Assembly (NCBI RefSeq): GCF_004328705.1 | Contig: NZ_CP035319.1 | Span: 1,860,001 to 1,924,000 of the forward strand | Direction of reading: 5' to 3' | DNA: 64,000 nt | DNA from: Rhodococcus sp. ABRD24 | Lineage (GTDB): Bacteria; Actinomycetota; Actinomycetes; Mycobacteriales; Mycobacteriaceae | Shown here: one piece after another, positions 57,442 through 64,000 of the stretch | Position numbering within the stretch: position 1 is the stretch's first letter | How the letters are laid out: each line of letters begins with the position of its first letter | Program-made: the position numbers and the translations under genes | The notes under the pieces: generated by a model | The model's database searches: none | What the model was told of the DNA's origin: nothing | Seen by the model: the letters and a program-made list of their open reading frames with translations, nothing else

Positions 57442-57531
57442 TCACATGCCAGGCATCATCGGCATGGGAACCCCCATATGGTGCAGCCACATCATCATGT
57501 GGTGACACATGGCCATCATTTGGTCAGACAT
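57442..57531 (-). CDS. 29-residue Met/His-rich mini-ORF, candidate copper-binding peptide
   Basis: From the ATG at 57531 the minus strand encodes 29 residues, 12 of them Met, 4 His and 1 Cys (for example MAMCHHMMMWLHHMG), then a TGA at 57442-57444. AGGAG lies 10 bases before the start. It sits between the multicopper oxidase and the metal ATPase, on the opposite strand, sharing an upstream region with the ATPase. The composition suggests binding of Cu(I), like small bacterial metallothioneins, but it is far too short for homology and could be chance or a regulatory transcript. Confidence 0.45.
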   Translation of the reverse strand: MSDQMMAMCHHMMMWLHHMGVPMPMMPGM

Positions 57532-57690
57532 TGCTCATTCACTCCTCTCCAGCAAGGGCCTCTTCACACATCGGCAACGCAGCCCGATCCCCATCGGGCA
57601 GTGCACTTTCCGATACGGAACTCCTCGCATGATTCGATATCTCTCGTGCCCCATGGTCGGCGGTCTACACCTGCAAATCGGTGAGAGTTC

Positions 57691-57790
57691 TGTGAAGATT
57701 CCCTGAACGCGCTCTCGCCAGGTAACAGAAGTCACTCGTCTACCAGCCTGACCTTCCGCGGCGGCGTTCTTCATCGAATCTTCATCGAAC
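57691..57790. promoter_or_regulatory. Direct repeats TTCATCGAA and AATCTTCA motifs, candidate response-regulator sites
   Basis: TTCATCGAA occurs at 57770-57778 and again at 57781-57789, an 11-base spacing typical of OmpR-type regulator dimers. An inverted AATCTTCAC copy lies at 57691-57700 (minus strand), and a similar AATCTTCAC occurs at 62353-62361 before the response-regulator/SHOCT genes. The shared motif suggests control of the ATPase and the mini-ORF by the copper-locus two-component system. Confidence 0.5.
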
Positions 57791-57875
57791 GACTAGCCAA
57801 GCCATACCGGGTGGGGGCATGCTCGACGGTGCCATCGACTACCGGCGCCATCGACTGGACAGGGAGCGCGCGCGA

Positions 57876-60308
57876 ATGAACCGAACGACCGTTCTGGAGG
57901 TGGGCGGACTTCACTGGGCGAGTTCGACGGCAACGATCGAGGCCGTTCTGTCCCGGCGCCCCGGGGTCACATCGGTGGAGGCGAATCTGGTGAACCAGAC
58001 CGCCACCGTCAGCTATGATTCCGACCTCACTTCGGTGAAGGATCTGTCGAAGTGGTTGCGGGACTGCGGTTACCACTGCTCGGGCCGCTCGGTGCCCGAT
58101 CACGTGTGCGACCCGATGTCCGAGCCGGTCACTGTCTCCGGCGAGGCCGACCACGCGCACCCCGAACCGACTGCCACGGCGCTCACCGAACCGGTTCCGC
58201 ACGAGATGCCTGCCCAGCACGAGGCACTCGAGGGTCGCTCACAGCAGGAAATGATGGGTCACGGCGGCGCTCATGCCGGCATGTCGATGGACGACATGGT
58301 CCGGGACATGCGCAACCGCTTCCTGGTGGCGCTGCTGCTGTCCATTCCGATCATGTTGTGGTCCCCGATGGGCCGCGACATGCTCGGATTCGGCGTGCCG
58401 GCACCGTTCGGGTTGCGCGACGACGTGTTCACTCTGCTACTGAGCCTGCCTGTCGTGTTCTACTCGGCGTGGATCTTCTTCGACGGTGCCTACCGGGCGC
58501 TGCGAGCCCGCACCCTGGACATGATGGTTCTCGTCGCCGTCGCGGTCGGGGCGGGCTGGCTCTACAGCGTCGGCGTGACGCTGACCGGTGGAGGGGAGGT
58601 GTTCTACGAAGCGGCCTCCGTGCTGACGACATTCGTGCTGCTCGGACACTGGTTCGAAATGCGGGCCCGCGGAGGTGCGAACGACGCCATCCGCACCCTC
58701 CTCCAACTGGCTCCGCCGATGGCGGTGGTGCTGCGCGGCGGCGAACCCGTCGAGATCCCGACAGCTGAAGTCGTGGCCGGGGATCTGCTGCTCATCCGCC
58801 CCGGCGCGAAGATCCCGGTCGATGGAACAGTCGAAAGCGGCGACTCCGAAGTCGACGAGTCGATGGTCACCGGAGAGAGCCTGCCGGTGACCAAAGCGCC
58901 TGGGGCACAGGTGATCGGCGCGTCGATCAACACCACCGGCACCCTGCGCGTGCGGGCCACCAAGGTCGGTTCCGAGACCGTTCTGGCGCAGATCGTCGCG
59001 ATGGTCCAGGAGGCCCAGAATTCCAAAGCCCCTGGGCAGCGACTGGCCGACCGCGCCGCGTTCTGGTTGGTCCTCGTTGCACTGATCGGCGGCACCGGCA
59101 CTTTCCTCATCTGGTGGGCCGGCGGTGCCGGGGTCCAGACGGCGCTGCTGTTCGCAATCACCGTCGTGGTCATCACTTGCCCCGACGCGCTGGGGTTGGC
59201 CACCCCTACCGCGATCATGGTGGGCACCGGGCTCGGCGCGCAGCGCGGGGTGCTGTTCAAGAACGCCACTGCGCTCGAGACGTCGGCACGTATCGACACG
59301 GTGGTGATGGACAAGACCGGCACCCTGACCAAGGGTGAGCCGGAGGTCACGGACGTGGTCACCGACGGAATCAGCGAGGACGAGCTCCTTGCATTCGTCG
59401 CTGCAGTAGAACGGGAATCCGAACATCCCTTGGCCGGTGCGATCGTCCGATACGCCGCCGGCCGCGAGGTCGCGTCACTGCACTCGAGCGCGTTCGAGAG
59501 CATTCCTGGCCGCGGCGCTACCGCCGAGGTGCAGGGCCACAATGTCGCCGTCGGCAACCGCAAACTCATGGAGGACAGGCAAGTCGAGTTCGGATCATTG
59601 ATGGATCGGCGCGACCAGCTGGCCTCGAGCGGGCGTACTGCTGTCCTGGTGGCCGTCGACGACCGCGGGGCCGGGGTGATCGCGTTGGCTGACGCCGCAC
59701 GGGAAACCTCTGCTGACGCCGTATCCGAACTCCACGAGCTGGGCATAGAGGTGGTCATGCTCAGCGGCGACAACGAGGCAACCGCTCAGCGAATCGCCGA
59801 ACAGCTGGGCATCGACACCGTCATCGCCGAGGTGCTTCCCGGCGACAAAGCCGCCAAGATCGACGAGTTGCAGCGTTCGGGCAGGAAGGTCGCAATGGTC
59901 GGGGACGGTGTCAACGACGCTCCCGCACTGGCACAGGCAGACCTGGGTATCGCGATCGGGGCCGGTACCGACGTCGCAATCGAGACCGCAGACCTGGTGC
60001 TGATGCGCTCGGATCCGCTGGACGTGCCGATCGCGCTGCGGATCGGGCGCGGCACATTGCGCAAGATGCGCCAGAACCTCGGATGGGCCGTCGGCTACAA
60101 CGTGATCGCGCTGCCGATCGCGGCCGGAGTCTTCGAGCCGTCACTGGGCCTGGTGCTGCGCCCGGAGATTGCCGCGCTCTCGATGTCCGGATCCAGCTTC
60201 ATCGTGGCCGTCAATGCCCTGATGCTCAAACGGCTTTCGCTTCCTACCCCCGAATCACAACCCAGTGCCCCGACGCATGCGGAGTCCACGCCCACTAGTG
60301 CCACGTAG
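57876..60308 (+). CDS. P1B-type heavy-metal (probably copper) ATPase with CPD motif
   Basis: 810 residues. A degenerate HMA domain ([20 protein letters not shown]) lacks CxxC but is followed by a Cys-rich stretch ([15 protein letters not shown]), then a Met/His-rich linker ([17 protein letters not shown]). The pump core has eight membrane segments with [44 protein letters not shown] and [14 protein letters not shown] ([12 protein letters not shown]) and MSGSS in the last segments fit the Cu(I) group, but the usual CPC is CPD. It likely exports copper. I chose the ATG at 57876 (GGGAG upstream) over 57819. Confidence 0.9.
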   Translation: MNRTTVLEVGGLHWASSTATIEAVLSRRPGVTSVEANLVNQTATVSYDSDLTSVKDLSKWLRDCGYHCSGRSVPDHVCDPMSEPVTVSGEADHAHPEPTATALTEPVPHEMPAQHEALEGRSQQEMMGHGGAHAGMSMDDMVRDMRNRFLVALLLSIPIMLWSPMGRDMLGFGVPAPFGLRDDVFTLLLSLPVVFYSAWIFFDGAYRALRARTLDMMVLVAVAVGAGWLYSVGVTLTGGGEVFYEAASVLTTFVLLGHWFEMRARGGANDAIRTLLQLAPPMAVVLRGGEPVEIPTAEVVAGDLLLIRPGAKIPVDGTVESGDSEVDESMVTGESLPVTKAPGAQVIGASINTTGTLRVRATKVGSETVLAQIVAMVQEAQNSKAPGQRLADRAAFWLVLVALIGGTGTFLIWWAGGAGVQTALLFAITVVVITCPDALGLATPTAIMVGTGLGAQRGVLFKNATALETSARIDTVVMDKTGTLTKGEPEVTDVVTDGISEDELLAFVAAVERESEHPLAGAIVRYAAGREVASLHSSAFESIPGRGATAEVQGHNVAVGNRKLMEDRQVEFGSLMDRRDQLASSGRTAVLVAVDDRGAGVIALADAARETSADAVSELHELGIEVVMLSGDNEATAQRIAEQLGIDTVIAEVLPGDKAAKIDELQRSGRKVAMVGDGVNDAPALAQADLGIAIGAGTDVAIETADLVLMRSDPLDVPIALRIGRGTLRKMRQNLGWAVGYNVIALPIAAGVFEPSLGLVLRPEIAALSMSGSSFIVAVNALMLKRLSLPTPESQPSAPTHAESTPTSAT

Positions 60309-60370
60309 GACGTACCGCGCGATCTTGCAGTGGAACGGGGCACGCGATTGCCGTCAGCGAGCACTTCCCA

Positions 60371-61528
60371 TCATGCCGCCGGACGAGTGGGAACGGTGAT
60401 GATGAAAGTCGATCCGGTCCCCGGCCCATCGCTGCGAGCTGCAATGCGGCCATGTTGAGCCTCGACCAGGGCTTTGGCGATCGCGAGCCCGATTCCCGCT
60501 CCTCCATGAGTGCGGTCGCGCGCGGCATCGACACGGTAGAAGCGTTCGAACACATGCGGCAGGTGGTCTGCCGAGATGCCGTCGCCGGTATCGGTCACCT
60601 CGATCACGACCAGCTCGGGCCCCTGCTCAGCGGTCACCTCCACGCGCCCTCGCGGTGGGGTGTGGCGCAGGGCGTTGTCGAGAAGGTTCCCGAGTACCTG
60701 TCCGAGCCGCTCCGGGTCGGCCCAGAGCAATGGAAGGCCCGAGGGAACGTGAGCGGTCAGCGAGACGTCCTTCACCGTGTACCGGTCGGCCGCGACGGTC
60801 AGAGCCGTCGAAATCAGAGTTTCGGGGGCAACCCACGTGCACTCGATCGACGTCCGATCGCCTTCCGCACGAGCGAGTGCGTTGACGTCGTCGGAGAAGC
60901 GCGCGAGCCGGTGAGTCTGATCACGGAGCATCGTGATCGCGTCGGCATCGAGGGTTTCGACGCCGTCCTCGAGCGCCTCCATGTAGGCCTCGAGCACCGC
61001 GACAGGGGTGCGTATCTCGTGCGCAAGGTCGCCGAGAAGCTGCCGACGGGTGGTCTCGACCGAATCGAGCTGTGCGGCCATCTGATTGAACGCCTGGGCA
61101 AGGGCATCGAAATCCTCACCGAGGTGCGGAGGTGAGACCCGGATGTCGTAGCGACCGGCAGCAACGGCCGTGGCCGCGGACGACACTTCGGTCACCGAGC
61201 GTTGCAATCGGCGACTGAAATACCAGGTAACGGCCAACGCGGCCATCACCGCCACCACGATCGCAACGGTCAGAGACACAATGGTGGCCGAGCGGTACGC
61301 CTGGTCGGCATGCAACTGCTCCTCAGGCAAGTTCGCCACCCCTGCTTCGCGCAAATGATCACGAAACAACGGCGGACCGACGAAAGCGGCGACCGCCCAA
61401 GACGTCGCGGCCCCTGCCGCCAAGACCATGGATTGCGCCAACAGCAGCCGCACCCCGAGACCCGGAACTCGCCGACGGCGTATCACGCGATCCTGCACAC
61501 GCGGCGACGCCGACGAATCAGCCGTCAT
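60371..61528 (-). CDS. Sensor histidine kinase (EnvZ/BaeS type)
   Basis: 385 residues. Two membrane segments (about 28-50 and 80-102) flank a short extracytoplasmic loop, followed by a HAMP region, the phospho-acceptor GDLAHEIRTPVAVLEAYMEA, and the ATPase motifs LLDNALRHTPPRG, DTGDGISADHLPHVFERFYR and GGAGIGLAIAKALVEAQHG. It pairs with the response regulator upstream (ATGA overlap). Position between the metal ATPase and SHOCT genes suggests it senses copper or envelope stress caused by it. The 50-residue sensor loop has few metal-ligand residues, so the signal is uncertain. Confidence 0.92.
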   Translation of the reverse strand: MTADSSASPRVQDRVIRRRRVPGLGVRLLLAQSMVLAAGAATSWAVAAFVGPPLFRDHLREAGVANLPEEQLHADQAYRSATIVSLTVAIVVAVMAALAVTWYFSRRLQRSVTEVSSAATAVAAGRYDIRVSPPHLGEDFDALAQAFNQMAAQLDSVETTRRQLLGDLAHEIRTPVAVLEAYMEALEDGVETLDADAITMLRDQTHRLARFSDDVNALARAEGDRTSIECTWVAPETLISTALTVAADRYTVKDVSLTAHVPSGLPLLWADPERLGQVLGNLLDNALRHTPPRGRVEVTAEQGPELVVIEVTDTGDGISADHLPHVFERFYRVDAARDRTHGGAGIGLAIAKALVEAQHGRIAARSDGPGTGSTFIITVPTRPAA

Positions 61529-62292
61529 CGCCCGGTTCCCATCCGATACCCGACACCCCGCACGGTGCTGACATAGCGGGGCGAGGCCGGGTCGTCACCG
61601 AGCTTGCGGCGCAGATGGCCCACATGCACGTCGACGAGATGCTCGTTGCCGACCCAGGACTCGCCCCAGACGGCCTCGATCAACTGACGGCGACTGAATG
61701 CCATCCTGGGCCGAGAAGACAAGGCGGCCAACACATCGAACTCCGTCCGGGTCAGGACTACGGGCTCGTCGCCGAGAAGAACTTCCCGCCCCGTGACGTC
61801 TATGTGCAGGTCGCCGAACTGCCGAGCCGGCGGTTCACCCGCACCCGAATCGGAGTCACCTGAGACGGCCCCCGGGACCTTTCTCGGCCGCCGCAACATC
61901 GCGCGAATGCGGGCGACCAGTTCGCGTGGGCTGAAGGGTTTCGTGACATAGTCGTCAGCGCCCACCGACAGCCCGATGAGGGTATCGATCTCGTTGTTCC
62001 GCGCGGTCAGCATCACAACGTACGCGTCGGAGAACCTGCGGAGCTCCCGGCACACCTCTACGCCGTCGATGCCGGGCAGCCCAAGGTCCAGGACCACAAC
62101 GTCCGGGTCGAGTTCCTTGGCAGCGGAGAGTGCATCCGTTCCGTCATGTGCCACGCTGACCTCGAAGTGATCCTGCTCGAGGTAGCTCGCGACAATGGCC
62201 GCCAACGGGCGCTCGTCGTCCACCACCAAGGCCCGGTATCCCGCGGCGGTGCGGCCAGAAGAGTGAACCGTCGTGTTGTCCATAGTCTCCAT
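61525..62292 (-). CDS. OmpR-family response regulator
   Basis: 255 residues. The receiver domain has DDERPL, the phospho-acceptor in VVLDLGLPGIDG, and YVTKPFSPREL. After a linker rich in Gly/Ser, the winged-helix effector reads VLTRTEFDVLAALSSRPRMA and GNEHLVDVHVGHLRRKLGDD, ending TVRGVGYRMGTG. It is divergent from the SHOCT gene and probably binds the TTCA-containing repeats in the 62.3-kb intergenic region and upstream of the metal ATPase. An internal ATG at 62283 is an alternative start. Confidence 0.93.
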   Translation of the reverse strand: METMDNTTVHSSGRTAAGYRALVVDDERPLAAIVASYLEQDHFEVSVAHDGTDALSAAKELDPDVVVLDLGLPGIDGVEVCRELRRFSDAYVVMLTARNNEIDTLIGLSVGADDYVTKPFSPRELVARIRAMLRRPRKVPGAVSGDSDSGAGEPPARQFGDLHIDVTGREVLLGDEPVVLTRTEFDVLAALSSRPRMAFSRRQLIEAVWGESWVGNEHLVDVHVGHLRRKLGDDPASPRYVSTVRGVGYRMGTGR

Positions 62293-62426
62293 CGTGCCGG
62301 TATCTCGGCCCGTAGATGCGGCAGACGACGCAGCGTTGGGCGCCCTTCAGTAAATCTTCACAAAACCATCATCGATTCACCTCGGGTCGCCGGTCACTGT
62401 GGGAGGTGAAGGGACGGTGAGTCGTG

Positions 62427-62687
62427 ATGATGTGGTGGAACGATGGCATGGGCTACGGAATGGGATGGGGCGGTTGGGCGCTGATGATCCTCGTCATGGT
62501 GCTCTTCTGGACGCTGGTGGTCGTCGGGGTGATGGCGCTGTTCCGCACCATGCGCGAGGATCGCAGAACTCCTCCGGACCCGAAACGTCCGAGCGGCCAA
62601 CAGATCCTCGACGAACGCTTCGCGCGGGGTGAGATCGATGCCGAGGAATACCGCATCCGCACAGACCAGTTGCGCACCGGGAAGTGA
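62427..62687 (+). CDS. SHOCT-domain small membrane protein
   Basis: 86 residues. The Met/Trp/Gly-rich start (MMWWNDGMGYGMGWGG) leads into a single membrane segment (MILVMVLFWTLVVVGVMALF), then a basic linker and a C-terminal SHOCT motif (QQILDERFARGEIDAEEYRI). SHOCT proteins commonly accompany copper genes; the function is thought to be oligomerisation or targeting but is unproven. I chose the ATG at 62427 (GGTGA 6 bases upstream). The Met-rich N terminus may bind copper at the membrane. Confidence 0.8.
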   Translation: MMWWNDGMGYGMGWGGWALMILVMVLFWTLVVVGVMALFRTMREDRRTPPDPKRPSGQQILDERFARGEIDAEEYRIRTDQLRTGK

Positions 62688-62713
62688 CCGACCACGTGTG
62701 ATCGAGGACGGCG

Positions 62714-63046
62714 ATGCGGCACTTCGTTTCTCGCCACGCCCCGCATTCCATGCCCCACCGCCGCATATGCGTCAGGATGGTGCGCGTGGGAGACCTCTTC
62801 TATTCCGTCCTGACGATGAACCTGTTGATCGTCCTCGCAGCGTGGTGTCTCGCGAAGCCGGATCGACGTGCAGCATTCGCACTGACGGCGGTAGCGGTGG
62901 TGTGGGTCTTCGCCAGCGGGAAGCTCGAGGGTGACATCCTCTGGAGCTTCTCCCGAGACCACGGCGTTACGATGTCCGACCTCCTGTCGGTGGCCGCGGT
63001 GGCAATCGCCGCCAGCGCATGGCGCCGCGCACGGCCAGCACAGTGA
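62714..63046 (+). CDS. Small membrane protein, unknown function
   Basis: 110 residues with an N-terminal His/Arg-rich stretch and three hydrophobic segments (LFYSVLTMNLLIVLAAWCLA; AAFALTAVAVVWVFASG; DLLSVAAVAIAASAW). The ATG at 62714 has AGGA 6 bases upstream; an ATG at 62777 would remove the charged start and give a more typical membrane protein. It follows the SHOCT gene by 26 bases and is probably co-transcribed. I do not recognise a family. Confidence 0.65.
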   Translation: MRHFVSRHAPHSMPHRRICVRMVRVGDLFYSVLTMNLLIVLAAWCLAKPDRRAAFALTAVAVVWVFASGKLEGDILWSFSRDHGVTMSDLLSVAAVAIAASAWRRARPAQ

Positions 63047-63086
63047 TCGCCCTGCCAACGCCAGACGGGTGACGCTGGAAGGAGAT

Positions 63087-63884
63087 TCAGATTGCGAGAA
63101 ATGCGGCGATGCGTTCGGTCCAGGTCCTGACATCTTCCACTGAGGACGATACGTGCAGCATCGAGTCCGGAATGAGGTTGTGCAGAGTCCTCGCGGTCGA
63201 AACCGGATGCAGTGGGTCGGTATCCCAGGCCAGGATCAGGGTCGGATGCCTCAGTGTCGCAATGGCCTCGGGTGCCGGCAGATCGGACAATCCGATCCCT
63301 CTGAGGATCGGAGCGAGCAGCGAGTGCGGGACATCCGGGGTGAAGCCGAACTCCGGGTAGTCGGCGAAAATGGCTGGCGGATCGCTGTGAGCCCAGTGAT
63401 CGATCCATGCGTCCGGTCCCGCAGATTCGATCGCGTCCGCGGCGTCGACGTACCAATGCTGAGCCGAACCCGGGCCACTCTCCCACGCAACCGGTGGGAT
63501 CATCAGCACCAGACGACGGAACCGGTGGGGTGCGGCGATCGAAGACCGCAGCGCCACATCACAGCCTAGAGATGAGCCGACGAAATCCGTCGGTTCTTCG
63601 ATGCCGACGAAATCCATCAATCCCAGGAGATCTCGGCTGAAGTTGTCGAACCGATAGTCGTCCACAATCGGGCGCCCCGTCGATCGGCCATGCCCACGCT
63701 GATCGTAGGTCAGCAATCTACGCCCGTGGGCCGCACCGTCGATATCGAGAAGGTGCAGATCGCGAACCGCAGCACGGCTGAGCAGAACACCATGTGCATA
63801 TCCCACCGCGGGGCCGGAGCCGCTGCCGCTGAACTGGTAGGCGATGTCCGCCCCTTGCCTCCTGAAGTAACTGTCAGCCGACAT
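63087..63884 (-). CDS. Alpha/beta hydrolase
   Basis: 265 residues. It has the oxyanion region GYAHGVLLSRAAVRDLHLLD, LLTYDQRGHGRSTGR, the nucleophile elbow DFVGSSLGCDVALRS, the acid in LILAWDTDPLHPVS and a C-terminal SSSVEDVRTWTERIAAFL where the usual catalytic His is not clearly visible in an H-x-x-P/F context. Soluble, no signal peptide. I chose the ATG at 63884 because GGAGG lies 9 bases upstream; the GTG at 63893 touches it. The substrate is unknown. Confidence 0.83.
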   Translation of the reverse strand: MSADSYFRRQGADIAYQFSGSGSGPAVGYAHGVLLSRAAVRDLHLLDIDGAAHGRRLLTYDQRGHGRSTGRPIVDDYRFDNFSRDLLGLMDFVGIEEPTDFVGSSLGCDVALRSSIAAPHRFRRLVLMIPPVAWESGPGSAQHWYVDAADAIESAGPDAWIDHWAHSDPPAIFADYPEFGFTPDVPHSLLAPILRGIGLSDLPAPEAIATLRHPTLILAWDTDPLHPVSTARTLHNLIPDSMLHVSSSVEDVRTWTERIAAFLAI

Positions 63885-63957
63885 CTCGGCCACCCTCCGA
63901 TCGAGTGGATACAGGTACGGGGTATGGGCTTAGTTTAGTGGAAGCCGCCCTCCACCT

Positions 63958-64000
63958 TCATGGGAGCAAACCCTCGATGACCCGATGCGGATAGTCGGCG
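63958..64000 (-). CDS. Possible C-terminal codons of a further gene, partial
   Basis: The minus strand at the right edge reads ADYPHRVIEGLLP then TGA (63958-63960). The fragment resembles the end of a regulator such as a TetR-type protein, but 13 residues cannot identify it. It lies 73 bases upstream of the hydrolase start on the same strand. Confidence 0.25.
   Translation of the reverse strand, partial: ADYPHRVIEGLLP

Noticed and set aside
58604..59773. A 389-codon minus-strand frame within the metal ATPase gene
   Set aside because: Ser/Ala/Arg-rich antisense shadow without domain features; the plus strand encodes all P-type ATPase motifs.

Overview
The window is high-GC actinobacterial DNA. 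It most likely comes from Rhodococcus or a close Mycobacteriales relative. This is an inference from several things: the dcd product closely resembles what I remember of the mycobacterial enzyme, dcd lies next to a tRNA-Gly as in mycobacteria, GTG and TTG starts are frequent, and the gene families present fit (DUF4012, DUF6891, CPD-type metal ATPase, MmcO-like multicopper oxidase, BtrH_N/DUF4872). No rRNA, CRISPR array or integrase was seen.

Layout. (1) 1-8818, minus strand: the 5' part of a large non-ribosomal peptide synthetase, domains C-A-T-C-A-T-C-A..., running off the left edge. Its third A domain carries a threonine-type specificity code, and a half-conserved iron-box-like sequence lies in its promoter region. 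(2) 9020-10873, plus: a DUF4012 membrane protein, then a frameshifted IS1380-type transposase remnant. (3) 12.1-21.7 kb, minus: an exopolysaccharide cluster (UDP-sugar dehydrogenase, two GT4 glycosyltransferases, Wzy-like polymerase, pyruvyl-transferase-like protein, Wzx-like flippase, polyprenyl-phosphate sugar transferase). Most of it has visibly lower GC than its flanks. It sits between ugd and dcd, which I recall as neighbours in M. tuberculosis. (4) dcd and tRNA-Gly(CCC) at 22.5-23.3 kb. (5) 23.3-28 kb: accessory genes downstream of the tRNA: a secreted protein, an HNH/Excalibur lipoprotein nuclease, a DUF2511-like lipoprotein, a small membrane protein and a CPBP protease. (6) 28-30 kb: a NarL-type two-component system. 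(7) 30.4-32.1 kb: PadR regulator plus BtrH_N/DUF4872 protein, with an 18-bp perfect palindrome over the promoter. (8) 32.1-34.1 kb: a gene graveyard holding a LuxR-regulator fragment, an IS21 IstA fragment, a damaged HigB fused in frame to HigA, and DUF3024 and XRE fragments. (9) 34.1-39.3 kb: large LuxR-type ATPase regulator, LysR regulator, DUF6891 protein and a small secreted protein. (10) 39.4-47.7 kb: an amino-compound catabolic locus. GntR/FCD regulator and a soluble Cache-domain protein are on plus; on minus are DAO-family oxidase, aldehyde dehydrogenase, APC permease, class III aminotransferase and Glu/Leu-type dehydrogenase, mostly translationally coupled. (11) 48.1-50.5 kb: SRPBCC protein, two small proteins, one of only 52 residues, and a secreted alpha/beta hydrolase. 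(12) 50.8-55.1 kb: a 1438-residue protein whose C-terminal half resembles TcA subunits of Tc toxins, with no TcB/TcC partner in the window. (13) 55.2-63.0 kb: a copper-handling locus. It holds a CsoR-like operator, a DUF6153-like protein, a multicopper oxidase, a 29-residue Met/His-rich mini-ORF, a CPD-type P1B ATPase, an OmpR-type two-component system, a SHOCT protein and a small membrane protein. (14) An alpha/beta hydrolase and possibly the last codons of another gene end the window.

How the parts work together. The catabolic locus would import an amino compound, oxidise it to an aldehyde and then an acid, transaminate it and recycle nitrogen through the dehydrogenase. The copper locus combines periplasmic oxidation, metal export and regulation by a CsoR-type repressor (not in the window) and its own kinase/regulator pair. 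The TcA-like protein and the 29-residue Met-rich ORF are the least explained and most interesting items.
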